Assembly (NCBI GenBank): GCA_945906935.1 | Contig: CAMDSO010000033.1 | Span: 1 to 35,568 of the forward strand | Source: Bordetella parapertussis | GTDB taxonomy: Bacteria > Pseudomonadota > Gammaproteobacteria > Burkholderiales > SG8-41 | Direction of reading: 5' to 3' | DNA length: 35,568 nucleotides | Shown: positions 17,036-25,170 of the stretch, piece by piece | How positions within the stretch are numbered: position 1 is the stretch's first letter | How the letters are laid out: each line of letters begins with the position of its first letter | Made by a program: the position numbers and the translations under genes | The notes under the pieces: generated by a model | Databases searched by the model: none | Told to the model about the DNA's origin: nothing | What the model saw: the letters and a program-made list of their open reading frames with translations, nothing else

Positions 17036-18964
17036 ATGCAAAACATTAACGCAGCCGCCCAGCAGCTCGCCGCCCTGATCGATCGTTTGCGCCCGCCGAC
17101 GGCGACGGACGCCGGCGCTGCCGAGCGCCGGGTGCGCAGTGAAGCGGCGCGGCTGGCGGCCTGCCCCGATGACGCACGCCGGCTTGGCGACAGCGTGGCT
17201 GTTTTACTCGGCTTGCCGCGGCAGGGTTCGCTCTACGCCGAGGCGGGTGTGCGCTCGGCGCTGGGTTTCTGGCTGGAACTGTGGCAGCGCATCGGTCAGC
17301 GGATTTTGCCGCCGGTGCCCGATGACAGCCGCCTGCACAGCATTTTGCGCCGTGTGTTCGTGCGCGCTGATGATCATCTTTGGGTCGCCGCGGTGGCCGA
17401 TGAGGCGTGGCTGGCGCTGGCGCTGGCGATCGGCGGTGACAGTGCGTGCGGCGGTGACCCGGCGTCTGTGTTCTTCGATAACCTGCGTGCATCGGTGCGC
17501 CTGTTGTCCTACCGGCTGGCGGGCGCGGCGCTCGATCGCGAGTTATTACGCGCCGAGCCTGAGATCGAAACCTACGATTCGCCGTTTCTGGCGCAAAACG
17601 CCGCGCTGTTGCCGCTGCTCGAGCAGGCGCGCGTTGGCGCGCCCGTGGCGTTTGGCGATGTCGACGCCGTCTATGGGCTGCTGCAGCGCTGCGACGCCCA
17701 GCTCTCGCATATCCGCCTGCGCGCACGTGAAAAGGGCATCAGCATACGGCTGACCTATCAGCTGTCGCGTCTCGAGCAGATCAGCCGCCGCCTGCGCCAG
17801 CTGCTCGATATTCTGTCGGCGCGCGATGACGATACGCGCCTGCGCCGCCTGGTCGGTTTGATGAAAATACTGGTGAGGGCGGAACAATCGCGTGATGGCG
17901 TGGCGGGTTTTGTGCGCGATGATCTGAGCCTGCTGGCGCGCAATGTGGTCGATCATGCGAGTCGTCACGGTGAGCATTACATCGCCGAAAACCGCCGCGA
18001 ATGGTGGACGATGTGCGTGGCGGCGGGCGGTGGTGGCGTCATCATTGCGCTGATGGCCATCGTCAAAATGCGTCTGGCGTTGTTGCATCTGCCGCCGTTG
18101 ACCGAAGGCGTCGTCTACGGGCTGAACTATGGTCTGGGCTTTGTGCTGATTCACCTTCTGGGTTTTAGTGTTGCCACCAAGCAGCCGGCGATGACGGCCG
18201 CTTCGATCGCCGCCACCCTGGACGAGACGCGCCCCGGGGAATGGGGAAAGCTGGTGGACCTCGCGCAAAACGTGGTGCGCACCCAGTTCATCTCAGTCGT
18301 GGGCAATGTTTTTCTGGCACTGCCGGTGGCCTGTCTCGCGGCCTGGGCCTGGTTTGCGCTCGCGGCGGTGGCAGTGGTACCCGACGCAAAAGCCGTGCTG
18401 TTGGTCAAGGAGATGAATCCGCTGCATAGCGGCGTGCTGTTTTTCGCTGCGGTCGCCGGCGTCGGTTTGTTTTTGTCTGGCCTCGTCTCGGGATATTTTG
18501 ACAACCAGGCGCGCTACCATGATCTTGGCCCGCGGATCGCCGTGGCGCCGCTGTTTTCGCCGCTTGGCGCCCAGGGGGCGGCGTGGCTCGGTGATTATCT
18601 CGACAAGCACTACGGCGCCATCATCGGCAATCTTTTTTTCGGAATGTATCTCGGCATGATGGGGGCGATGGATCACCTGACCGGGCTGCCGCTCGATATC
18701 CGCCACGTCGCGTTTTCGAGTGCGAATCTGGGGGCGGCGCTGGCGATCCTGGATGCGGCGGTGCTGCGCGAGTTGCTACCGTGGGCGGTCGCCGGCGTAA
18801 TCAGTATCGCGCTGGTCAATCTGGTGGTGAGTTTTTCCCTGGCGCTTTACGTGGCGATGCAATCGCGTGGCATGGGGGCAAAGCCGGTCTTTGCGCTCGG
18901 CCTGCTGGTAGTCAAACGCTTTGCCCGCGAGCCCCTGGCTTTTTTTACGCCGCCGCCGCGCTGA
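17036..18964 (+). CDS. SpecificRecomb (Gcr)-family integral membrane protein
   Basis: The 642-residue protein resembles the family annotated as site-specific recombinase Gcr (Pfam SpecificRecomb), common in betaproteobacteria. The first half (residues 1-320) is soluble and helical, rich in Leu and Arg (RRLRQLLDILSARDDDTRLR). The second half has about six to seven hydrophobic segments (VAAGGGGVIIALMAIVKM; GLNYGLGFVLIHLLGFSVAT; VVGNVFLALPVACLAAWAWF; FFAAVAGVGLFLSGLVSGYF; VAGVISIALVNLVVSFSLAL). I see neither the serine-recombinase nor the tyrosine-recombinase catalytic motif, so the recombinase label is doubtful and a membrane role more likely. It starts at ATG 17036 after CACAAGG, between the GST and hydroxyacid-dehydrogenase genes. 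Confidence 0.8.
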   Translation: MQNINAAAQQLAALIDRLRPPTATDAGAAERRVRSEAARLAACPDDARRLGDSVAVLLGLPRQGSLYAEAGVRSALGFWLELWQRIGQRILPPVPDDSRLHSILRRVFVRADDHLWVAAVADEAWLALALAIGGDSACGGDPASVFFDNLRASVRLLSYRLAGAALDRELLRAEPEIETYDSPFLAQNAALLPLLEQARVGAPVAFGDVDAVYGLLQRCDAQLSHIRLRAREKGISIRLTYQLSRLEQISRRLRQLLDILSARDDDTRLRRLVGLMKILVRAEQSRDGVAGFVRDDLSLLARNVVDHASRHGEHYIAENRREWWTMCVAAGGGGVIIALMAIVKMRLALLHLPPLTEGVVYGLNYGLGFVLIHLLGFSVATKQPAMTAASIAATLDETRPGEWGKLVDLAQNVVRTQFISVVGNVFLALPVACLAAWAWFALAAVAVVPDAKAVLLVKEMNPLHSGVLFFAAVAGVGLFLSGLVSGYFDNQARYHDLGPRIAVAPLFSPLGAQGAAWLGDYLDKHYGAIIGNLFFGMYLGMMGAMDHLTGLPLDIRHVAFSSANLGAALAILDAAVLRELLPWAVAGVISIALVNLVVSFSLALYVAMQSRGMGAKPVFALGLLVVKRFAREPLAFFTPPPR

Positions 18965-18997
18965 GCGTTATCAAACTGATCTTTGACAGGACACGCC

Positions 18998-19969
18998 TTG
19001 AACATTGCCATACTGGATGATGAATTCGATACCGTGCGGACACTTGATTGTTATGCGCAACTCGCCGCGCATACAGTCACGATTTGGCGCGAACACAGCA
19101 AGGATACGGCGGCGCTGGCCGCACGCCTGCGCGATGCCGAGGCGATCGTTTTGCTGCGTGAGCGCACGCCGATACGCGCCGAGTTGATCGCACGTCTGCC
19201 GAAGTTGAAGATGCTGACGCTCAACGGCCCTTATCCGCATGTCGATCTCGAGGCGTGTAGCGCGCATGGCGTGGTGTTATGCGCCGGCAAGCCGCGTCCC
19301 TCGTCGGCGACGGCGGAACTCACCTGGGGTTTGATCATCAGCGCGATGCGGCAAATTCCGCAACAAATGGCCAGCCTGCAGCGCGGCCGCTGGCAATCTG
19401 CGCTTGGTCTCGGTTTGCACGGGCGTAGGCTGGGCGTCTGGGGTTATGGCCGCATTGGCCGGCAGGTCGCCGGTTTTGGCCGTGCCTTCGGCATGCGTGT
19501 GCAGATCTGGTCGCGTGAGAACGGCCTCGCTTTGGCGCGTGAAGACGGTTATGAAGCCGCGGCCAGCCGCGAAGCGCTGTTCGCAGAGTCCGATGTGCTA
19601 AGTTTGCACGTGCGCCTCAATGCGCAGACGCGTGGCATGGTGACGGCGGCGGATCTCGCACGCATGAAGCCGGACGCACTGCTCGCCAACACCAGTCGCG
19701 CCGAACTGATCGAGCCGGGTGCGTTGGTGGCCGCCTTGCAGGCGGGACGGCCCGGCATGGCGGCGCTTGATGTGTTCGAGACCGAGCCGGTGACCGATTT
19801 GCAACAGCCGCTATTGAACATGAACAACGTGGTGTGCACGCCGCATTTGGGCTACGTCGAGCGCGACCAGCTCGAACGTTATTATGCTGATCAGTTCGCA
19901 CGCATTCTGGGCTTTGCGGAGGGCGCGCCGCTTGATGTCGCCAATCCGCAGGCTCTGGCGGCTGGTTGA
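18998..19969 (+). CDS. D-2-hydroxyacid dehydrogenase (NAD-dependent) family
   Basis: The 323-residue NAD(P)-dependent oxidoreductase interconverts 2-oxo and D-2-hydroxy acids. The Rossmann motif GVWGYGRIGRQ gives Gly149-x-Gly151-xx-Gly154. The catalytic residues are Arg234 in NTSRAELIEPGALVAAL, Glu263 in DVFETEPV and His283 in CTPHLGYVERD. The start is taken as the TTG at 18998 (MNIAILDDEFDTVRTLDCYA), with AGGA at suitable spacing; a TTG five codons upstream (18983) is also open. The N-terminal substrate domain holds NGPYPHVDLEACSAHGVVLC. Flanked by a Bug receptor downstream, it could oxidise a hydroxyacid imported or formed by the hydro-lyase; the substrate is not determined. Confidence 0.9.
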   Translation: MNIAILDDEFDTVRTLDCYAQLAAHTVTIWREHSKDTAALAARLRDAEAIVLLRERTPIRAELIARLPKLKMLTLNGPYPHVDLEACSAHGVVLCAGKPRPSSATAELTWGLIISAMRQIPQQMASLQRGRWQSALGLGLHGRRLGVWGYGRIGRQVAGFGRAFGMRVQIWSRENGLALAREDGYEAAASREALFAESDVLSLHVRLNAQTRGMVTAADLARMKPDALLANTSRAELIEPGALVAALQAGRPGMAALDVFETEPVTDLQQPLLNMNNVVCTPHLGYVERDQLERYYADQFARILGFAEGAPLDVANPQALAAG

Positions 19970-20042
19970 GGCCAGCTTGCACTCTATGCGTTCAGACATC
20001 GTGCGCGCGCGAAAAATCGAAGTTGAATAACGGGGGATGAAG

Positions 20043-21047
20043 ATGTCGGGTGTGCGCGCGGTGGGCGGAGTAGGCGGAGTCTGTGTGGTGGGGGTGGTGG
20101 GTCTGTTGATGGCGCCGTCGATATTGTTGGCGCAGCCAGCGCCGGCATATCCAAGCCGGCCGCTGCGCATGGTGGTGACCTTCACCGCCGGCGGTACCCC
20201 TGACGCCATTGCACGCATCGTTGCCGGGCAGGTCGAACGCCAGCTCGGACAGTCGATGGTGATTGATAACCGTGCTGGTGCCAACGGCATCATCGGTACC
20301 GATATCGTCGCCAAGTCAGCCCCCGACGGCTATACGCTGTTGCACGTGACCGGGTCGCTGGTGATCAACCCGCGGATCTATCGTAAGCTGCCCTACGATG
20401 TGTTCCGCGATCTTGAGCCGGTCACCAATATTGTTCTCGGTGACGGTTATCTTTTGCTGGTGCATCCCGCGCTGCCGGCGCAATCGGTGAAAGAGCTGGT
20501 GGCGCTGGCGAAGAACAGGGACAAGCCTCTCTCGTATGGCACGCCGGGCATCGGCAACACCTTGCATCTGGCCACCGAGTTGTTCAATGTGCGCGCCGGC
20601 ACGCAGTTGTTGCACGTGCCTTATAAGGGCGTCGCGCCCGCGCTCAACTCGCTGCTCGCGGGGGAAACACAGGTTATTTTTATTCCACCGACGATCGCTG
20701 TGCAGCACGTCAAGACCGGTAAGGCACGCGCGCTTGGTTTTACCGGCAGCAAACGCTGGCCGCTAATGCCAGAGGTGCCGACTATTCTGGAGGCGGGCGT
20801 GCCAGACTTTGAAATCACCGGCTCCTGGCACGGCTGGCTGGCGCCGGCAAAAACACCGCCGGCGGTGATCGCGCGCATACAAGTCGAGGCGAAAAAGGCT
20901 CTGCAGGTACCGCGTGTGCGGGAGTTTCTGGTGGCCGGCGGGTACGAGCCCGACGGCAGCACACCGGAAGAATTCAGAAAATTTCTGAAAACCGAATCGG
21001 CCCGTTATGCCGAAGCGGTGCGTGCCGCCGGCATCAAGCCCGAATAA
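20043..21047 (+). CDS. Bug-family (TctC) tripartite tricarboxylate transporter receptor 2
   Basis: This is a second periplasmic Bug/TctC receptor, 334 residues, paralogous to that at 15350. Matching blocks are PSRPLRMVVTFTAGGTPDAI, NRAGANGIIGTDIVAKSAPD, LSYGTPGIGNTLHLATELFN, HVPYKGVAPALNSLLAGETQ and SARYAEAVRAAGIKPE. GGGGGA is spaced correctly for the ATG at 20043, whereas the ATG at 20037 abuts it. A Gly/Val-rich signal peptide ends near SILLAQPA. No TctAB permease is adjacent. It converges on metW with 10 bases between stops. Having two similar receptors in one cluster suggests uptake of two related carboxylates or a duplication. Confidence 0.92.
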   Translation: MSGVRAVGGVGGVCVVGVVGLLMAPSILLAQPAPAYPSRPLRMVVTFTAGGTPDAIARIVAGQVERQLGQSMVIDNRAGANGIIGTDIVAKSAPDGYTLLHVTGSLVINPRIYRKLPYDVFRDLEPVTNIVLGDGYLLLVHPALPAQSVKELVALAKNRDKPLSYGTPGIGNTLHLATELFNVRAGTQLLHVPYKGVAPALNSLLAGETQVIFIPPTIAVQHVKTGKARALGFTGSKRWPLMPEVPTILEAGVPDFEITGSWHGWLAPAKTPPAVIARIQVEAKKALQVPRVREFLVAGGYEPDGSTPEEFRKFLKTESARYAEAVRAAGIKPE

Positions 21048-21057
21048 AGCTCAAATT

Positions 21058-21669
21058 TCAAGCCGGCTGCGGCGTGCGCTCGAAGCGGTAGATGGCGAGG
21101 CTGCCGAGCAGGTTCGGCAGCAGGTGCACAGTGGTGCCGGTATTGTTCATGACGATGCGTTCGAGAATATGCACGCCGTGTGAGCCGCAGAAATTCTCGA
21201 AGTCGGTGATCGTGCAGAGGTGGATGTTCGGCGTGTCATACCACTCGAACGGAATGTTGTGGGAAATCGGCATGTGGCCGCCGAGCACGTGCATGCGATT
21301 GCGCCAGTAACCGAAGTTCGGGAAGGTAACGATGCCTTCGCGGCCGACGCGCAGCATTTCGCGCACTACGCGCTCGCTGCTGCGCACCGCCTGCAGGGTT
21401 TGCGAGAGCACCACATAGTCGAACGAGGCGTCGGCGAATTCGGCGAGCCGGCGTTCGATATCGCCCTGGATGACATTGACGCCGTTTTTGACGCAGCCGA
21501 GTACGCGCGCGTCGTCGATTTCAACGCCGTAGCCAATGCTGCCGCGCTGCCCGGCGAGATAACGCAGCAGCGAGCCGTCGGCACAGCCGAGGTCGAGCAC
21601 GCGAGCGTCCGGCCTGATCCAGCCGGCGATCGCCGCGAAGTCGGAACGTTGCACGCCGCTACCGGTCAT
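21058..21669 (-). CDS. metW: Methionine biosynthesis protein MetW
   Basis: MetW is a class-I SAM-methyltransferase-fold protein that accompanies MetX in many proteobacteria and is thought to assist acyl-homoserine synthesis. The product has 203 residues. Visible are the SAM-binding motif [28 protein letters not shown], the motif-II-like [33 protein letters not shown] and the MetW-specific [19 protein letters not shown]. Its ATG overlaps the metX stop (ATGA), so the two are coupled and share the SAM-II riboswitch upstream of metX. Confidence 0.95.
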   Translation of the reverse strand: MTGSGVQRSDFAAIAGWIRPDARVLDLGCADGSLLRYLAGQRGSIGYGVEIDDARVLGCVKNGVNVIQGDIERRLAEFADASFDYVVLSQTLQAVRSSERVVREMLRVGREGIVTFPNFGYWRNRMHVLGGHMPISHNIPFEWYDTPNIHLCTITDFENFCGSHGVHILERIVMNNTGTTVHLLPNLLGSLAIYRFERTPQPA

Positions 21670-22811
21670 CTTGCGAGCCCCCCGGCGATACGATCGAAGT
21701 AGGCGGCGACGATATTGTGATAGCGCGGGTCGTCGAGCAGAAAGGCATCGTGACCGTGCGGCGCGTCGATCTCCGCATAGCTGACGGCACGCCGGTTGTC
21801 GAGCAGCGCCTTGACGATTTCGCGCGAGCGCTCGGGCGAGAAGCGCCAGTCGGTAGTGAATGAAACCACCAGAAATTCGGCCCTTGCCGCTTCGAGCGCG
21901 AGGCTCAGGTTGCCCTCATGCGCCGCTGCCGGGTCGAAGTAATCGAGCACCTTGGTGATACGCAGATAGGTGTTGGCGTCGAAGTAATCCGAAAATTTAT
22001 TACTCTGATGACGCAGGTACGATTCGATTTCGAATTCGACATCGAAGGAATAATTCAGGCTGCCGTTGCGCAGCAGGCGGCCGAACTTGTTGGCCATCTC
22101 GTCGTCGGACAGATAGGTGATATGGCCGACCATGCGCGCCACGCGCAGACCGCGTACCGGCCGCGTGTTGTGTTCGTAATAATGCCCGTCGTGAAAATCA
22201 GGGTCGGTGATGATGGCCTGGCGGGCGACTTCGTTGAAGGCGATGTTCTGTGCCGAGAGATTGGGCGCGCCGGCGATCACCAGCGCGTGGCCGACGCGCG
22301 CTGGATACTGGATCGTCCACGACAGCGCCTGCATCGCACCCAGGCTGCCACCCATCACTGCGGCAAAGCGCTGGATGCCGAGCTGGTCGGCGAGTCGCGC
22401 CTGCGCATTGACCCAGTCTTCGACGGTGACAATGGGGAAGTCCGCGCCCCAGGGTTTGCCGCTGGCGGGGTTGATTGACGATGGGCCGGTCGAGCCGAAG
22501 CAGCCGCCGAGATTATTGACGCCGATGACGAAGAAGCGGTTGGTATCGAGCGGCTTGCCGGGGCCGATGATGTTGTCCCACCAGCCGATGTTCTCAGGAT
22601 TGTCGGCATACCAGCCGGCGACGTGGTGCGAGGCGTTGAGGGCGTGGCAGACCAGCACGGCGTTGGAGCGCGCGGCATTCAGCGTGCCGTATGTTTCGTA
22701 GGCGAGTTCGTAGCCGCCGAATGCGCTGCCGCACTTCAGCGCCAGTGGCGCATCAAAGTGCGCTTTCTGCGGGGTCACCGCACCGACGGAATTTTTCTGG
22801 TCAAGCGACAT
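21666..22811 (-). CDS. metX: Homoserine O-acyltransferase MetX
   Basis: MetX acylates the homoserine hydroxyl with acetyl-CoA or succinyl-CoA, the first committed step of methionine synthesis. The 381-residue alpha/beta-hydrolase has its nucleophile Ser156 in MGGSLGAMQ and likely triad partners Asp321 in FTTDWRFSP and His354 in [11 protein letters not shown]. Other signatures are [35 protein letters not shown] and [14 protein letters not shown]. MetX proteins of betaproteobacteria paired with MetW may use succinyl-CoA, so acetyl versus succinyl specificity is left open. The 125-base leader carries a SAM-II riboswitch and terminator. The start codon has no good Shine-Dalgarno. Confidence 0.96.
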   Translation of the reverse strand: MSLDQKNSVGAVTPQKAHFDAPLALKCGSAFGGYELAYETYGTLNAARSNAVLVCHALNASHHVAGWYADNPENIGWWDNIIGPGKPLDTNRFFVIGVNNLGGCFGSTGPSSINPASGKPWGADFPIVTVEDWVNAQARLADQLGIQRFAAVMGGSLGAMQALSWTIQYPARVGHALVIAGAPNLSAQNIAFNEVARQAIITDPDFHDGHYYEHNTRPVRGLRVARMVGHITYLSDDEMANKFGRLLRNGSLNYSFDVEFEIESYLRHQSNKFSDYFDANTYLRITKVLDYFDPAAAHEGNLSLALEAARAEFLVVSFTTDWRFSPERSREIVKALLDNRRAVSYAEIDAPHGHDAFLLDDPRYHNIVAAYFDRIAGGLAR

Positions 22812-22830
22812 AGATAAAAATCACACGCAT

Positions 22831-22863
22831 TAAAAAACCCGGTCTGCTTGCGCTAAACCGGGC
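22831..22863 (-). terminator. Intrinsic terminator in the metX leader (expression platform)
   Basis: On the minus strand, arms CCCGGT and ACCGGG enclose a 13-base loop and are followed by six T residues, ending only about 20 bases before the metX ATG. Because a promoter and a SAM-II aptamer lie upstream, this is best read as the riboswitch-controlled attenuator. The opposite strand also shows seven T residues after the stem, so it could act bidirectionally. Confidence 0.85.
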
Positions 22864-22872
22864 TTTTTTTGC

Positions 22873-22930
22873 TTTACCTATCTTTAGCCGGATTTATTAG
22901 GCGCCCGCAAGCTCAATCAAATCGGCGCAC
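22873..22930 (-). ncRNA. SAM-II riboswitch upstream of metX
   Basis: SAM-II aptamers bind S-adenosylmethionine through an H-type pseudoknot and lie upstream of methionine genes. On the minus strand, P1 is GCGCC (22927-22923) paired with GGCGC (22905-22901). The loop contains GATTTGATTGAGCTTGC. The 3' segment reads CTAATAAATCCGGCTAAAGA. From memory, the crystallised marine metX SAM-II RNA has the same order: a CGCGC stem, GAUUU in the loop, closing GCGCG, then UGAUAAAUGUAGCUAAA. The matches in the loop, the AAUAAAU run and GCUAAA are at the positions that contact the ligand. It is followed by an intrinsic terminator, so SAM binding should reduce metXW transcription. Confidence 0.88.
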
Positions 22931-22942
22931 AACAACAACCGA

Positions 22943-22972
22943 ACGTTAACCCGTGGCGAAGCCGCTTGTCAA
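22943..22972 (-). promoter_or_regulatory. Candidate sigma-70 promoter for metX-metW
   Basis: The minus strand has a perfect -35 box TTGACA (22972-22967). Seventeen or eighteen bases later come TTAACG or TAACGT (22949-22943), a weak -10. The predicted transcript would begin near 22936, just before the SAM-II aptamer, which supports the call. Confidence 0.6.
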
Positions 22973-23036
22973 ATCAAACGGCCGGATCTGCAGCATGCTG
23001 TATGGGGTTTGCGGGTTCATTTCCCGCGGCATCGGC

Positions 23037-24761
23037 TCAGGCGTTGAGTTTGCGCAGCATTGCCTGCAGCTTGTCGGCGTCGCTGGTGCGCAGCATGCGC
23101 GCCGCCAGCGGTACGAGCTCGCGCAGGTTCGATTTCAACACCTGCTGTTTGACTTCTAGCAGGCTCGCCGGATGCATCGAGAACTGGCGCAGGCCGAGGC
23201 CGAGCAGCAGGCGCGTGAGGCGCACGTCGCCCGCCATTTCACCGCACAGCGCCACCGGCGTGGCGGATTTATTGCAGGCCTTGATCACCCCGGCGATAAG
23301 GTTGATCACCGCCGGATGCAGCGGATCGTAGAGATGCGAGACGGAATCATCGCTGCGGTCGATCGCCAGCGTGTACTGGATCAGATCGTTGGTGCCGATC
23401 GAGAGAAAGTCGAAGCGTTTGGTGAAGGTCTGTATCGCCAGCGCGGCGGCGGGGATTTCAATCATGCCGCCGAGCTGCACGTTGCGGTCAAACGGGATGA
23501 ATTTGTCTTCGAGCTCCTGCCGCGCTTGTGCGATAAACGCCAGCGTCTGGTTGATCTCGACCGCGCTCATCAGCATCGGGATCAGGATACGCAGCCTGCC
23601 GTAATGTGAGGCGCGCAACAGCGCGCGCAGTTGGGCAAGGAACATCTGCGGTTCGGTGAGCGACAGCCGGATGGCGCGCAGTCCGAGGGCCGGATTTTGC
23701 GAGGTGTTGACGGCATCGTTGATTTGTTTGTCCGCACCCAGATCGTAGGTGCGGATGGTGACGGGTAGGCCATCCATTGCGCGCACCACGTTGCGATAGG
23801 CCTCGAATTGCTCGTCCTCATCGGGCAGATTGTCGCGGTTGAGGAAGAGGAATTCGGTGCGGAACAGGCCGATGCCGGTGCCGCCGCTTTCCAGCACCTG
23901 CTCGACGTCGCCGGGCAGCTCGATGTTGGCATGTAGTTCGACCTCGACGTTGTCGAGCGTCGCCGCACGGGTATCGCGCAAGCGTTTGAGTTTTTGTTTT
24001 TCCAGATCCCACTGGTTTTGCCGCAGACGATACTCGGCAAGCGCCTGCGGATCGGGATCGACGATGATCATGCCGATGGTGCCGTCGACGATCAGCAGCT
24101 CGTTTTCGCGGATCAACTGCCGCGCCGAATGCAGCGCGACGATCGACGGGATGGCGAGGCTGCGCGCGACAATCGCGGTGTGCGAGGTGGTGCCGCCGAC
24201 ATCGGTGATGAAGCTGGCGAACTGGTGTTGCTTGAACTGGATCACGTCGGCCGGCGACAGATCGTGGGCGACGAGGATGAGGTTGCGCTCGTTGTCGCTG
24301 GCTGGCGGTGCATAGCCGGGGCGGCCGAGCAATACTTTCATCATGCGCTCGACGACCTGGATCACGTCGGCCTTGCGCTCCTGCAGGTAGTTGTCCTCGA
24401 TCTGGTCGAACTGTGCGAGCAGCGCGTCGGTCTGCACCTTGAGCGCCCACTCGGCATTGCATTTTTCGGCCTCGATGATTTCGCGCGGCGTCGACGACAG
24501 CGTCGCGTCGCTCAGGATCATCAGGTGCAGGTTGAGGAAGGCATCGAATTCCTGCGGGGCGTCGGCCGGAATCTGCGTGCGCAGTTGGCCGAGTTCGCCG
24601 CGCACGGTCTCCAGTGCCGAGTCAAAACGCGCCAGCTCGCCGGCGATTTGTGCGGCCGGCACGTCATAGTGCGCGACCTCCAGTCTGGTGTGTGAGACCA
24701 GATGCGCGTGTCCGATGGCAATGCCGCCGGACACCGGAATGCCGTGCATGGTAAAGCTCAT
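23037..24761 (-). CDS. ptsI: Phosphoenolpyruvate-protein phosphotransferase (PTS enzyme I)
   Basis: Enzyme I takes phosphate from PEP and passes it to HPr. The product has 574 residues, the usual length. The phosphorylated His194 lies in DVGGTTSHTAIVARSLAIPS. The PEP-binding C-domain has GIGLFRTEFLFLNRD, IPMLMSAVEINQTL, GGMIEIPAAAL, DFLSIGTNDLIQYTLAIDRS and the catalytic Cys506 in ALCGEMAGD. It starts MSFTMHGIPVSGGIAIGHAH. The gap to ptsH is entirely a CTCAC/GTGAG inverted element whose arm ends one base before the start codon, so no normal Shine-Dalgarno is present. Confidence 0.96.
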   Translation of the reverse strand: MSFTMHGIPVSGGIAIGHAHLVSHTRLEVAHYDVPAAQIAGELARFDSALETVRGELGQLRTQIPADAPQEFDAFLNLHLMILSDATLSSTPREIIEAEKCNAEWALKVQTDALLAQFDQIEDNYLQERKADVIQVVERMMKVLLGRPGYAPPASDNERNLILVAHDLSPADVIQFKQHQFASFITDVGGTTSHTAIVARSLAIPSIVALHSARQLIRENELLIVDGTIGMIIVDPDPQALAEYRLRQNQWDLEKQKLKRLRDTRAATLDNVEVELHANIELPGDVEQVLESGGTGIGLFRTEFLFLNRDNLPDEDEQFEAYRNVVRAMDGLPVTIRTYDLGADKQINDAVNTSQNPALGLRAIRLSLTEPQMFLAQLRALLRASHYGRLRILIPMLMSAVEINQTLAFIAQARQELEDKFIPFDRNVQLGGMIEIPAAALAIQTFTKRFDFLSIGTNDLIQYTLAIDRSDDSVSHLYDPLHPAVINLIAGVIKACNKSATPVALCGEMAGDVRLTRLLLGLGLRQFSMHPASLLEVKQQVLKSNLRELVPLAARMLRTSDADKLQAMLRKLNA

Positions 24762-24899
24762 GGGCGTGAGGCGTGAGGGGTATGGTGTGAGGGGCGGGTC
24801 GTAAGGAGCATGATTTTGCGCGATCAGTGTATGACATGAACAGCGCGGGATGCGAGCGGTGTTTTTGCACCTCCCGCCTTACTCCTCACGCCTCACTTC
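24762..24899. repeat. CTCAC/GTGAG-rich inverted-arm intergenic element, copy C (ptsH/ptsI)
   Basis: This element occupies the whole gap between ptsH and ptsI. In gene orientation (minus strand) the first arm, GTGAGGCGTGAGGAGTAAGG, begins just after the ptsH stop. The second arm, containing CCCCTCACGCCTCACGCCC, ends at the ptsI ATG. The reverse complement of the second arm holds CGTGAGGCGTGAGG, nearly identical to the first arm (shared GTGAGGCGTGAGG). The spacer is about 60 bases. The first arm shares GGAGTAAGGCG with copy B at gatA. This is the best-preserved copy. Confidence 0.75.
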
Positions 24900-24900
24900 G

Positions 24901-25170
24901 TTACTCGCCCTCCTCGAAGTAATTGGCGATCAGCGCGGTGAGCGCCGTCATCGCGGCGGCTTCGTCGGCACCATCCGTTTCGATGGTGATTTTGGAGCCC
25001 TTGGCCGCTGCCAGCATCATCACGCCCATGATGCTTTTTGCGTTCACACGTTTGCCGTTACGCGTGAGCCAGATCGCACTCTGGAACTGGCCGGCGAGTT
25101 GGGTCAGCTTCGCCGATGCGCGCGCGTGCAGGCCCAACTTGTTGATGATCTCAGCTTCCTGTTGCAGCAT
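24901..25170 (-). CDS. ptsH: Phosphocarrier protein HPr
   Basis: HPr carries phosphate from enzyme I to EIIA proteins. The 89-residue protein has His15 in NKLGLHARASAKL, the phosphorylation site, and Ser46 in VNAKSIMGVMMLAA, the site targeted by HPr kinase in species that have HprK. The start codon lies 20 bases inside the end of the EIIA gene, so expression is coupled. It is followed by the CTCAC/GTGAG inverted element and ptsI. No EIIB or EIIC gene is in the window, so the relay may be regulatory rather than for sugar uptake. Confidence 0.96.
   Translation of the reverse strand: MLQQEAEIINKLGLHARASAKLTQLAGQFQSAIWLTRNGKRVNAKSIMGVMMLAAAKGSKITIETDGADEAAAMTALTALIANYFEEGE

Noticed and set aside
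22831-22870. Hairpin read only as the end of the ptsI transcript
   Set aside because: It could serve that purpose, but its place after a promoter and SAM-II aptamer makes attenuation of metX the better reading.
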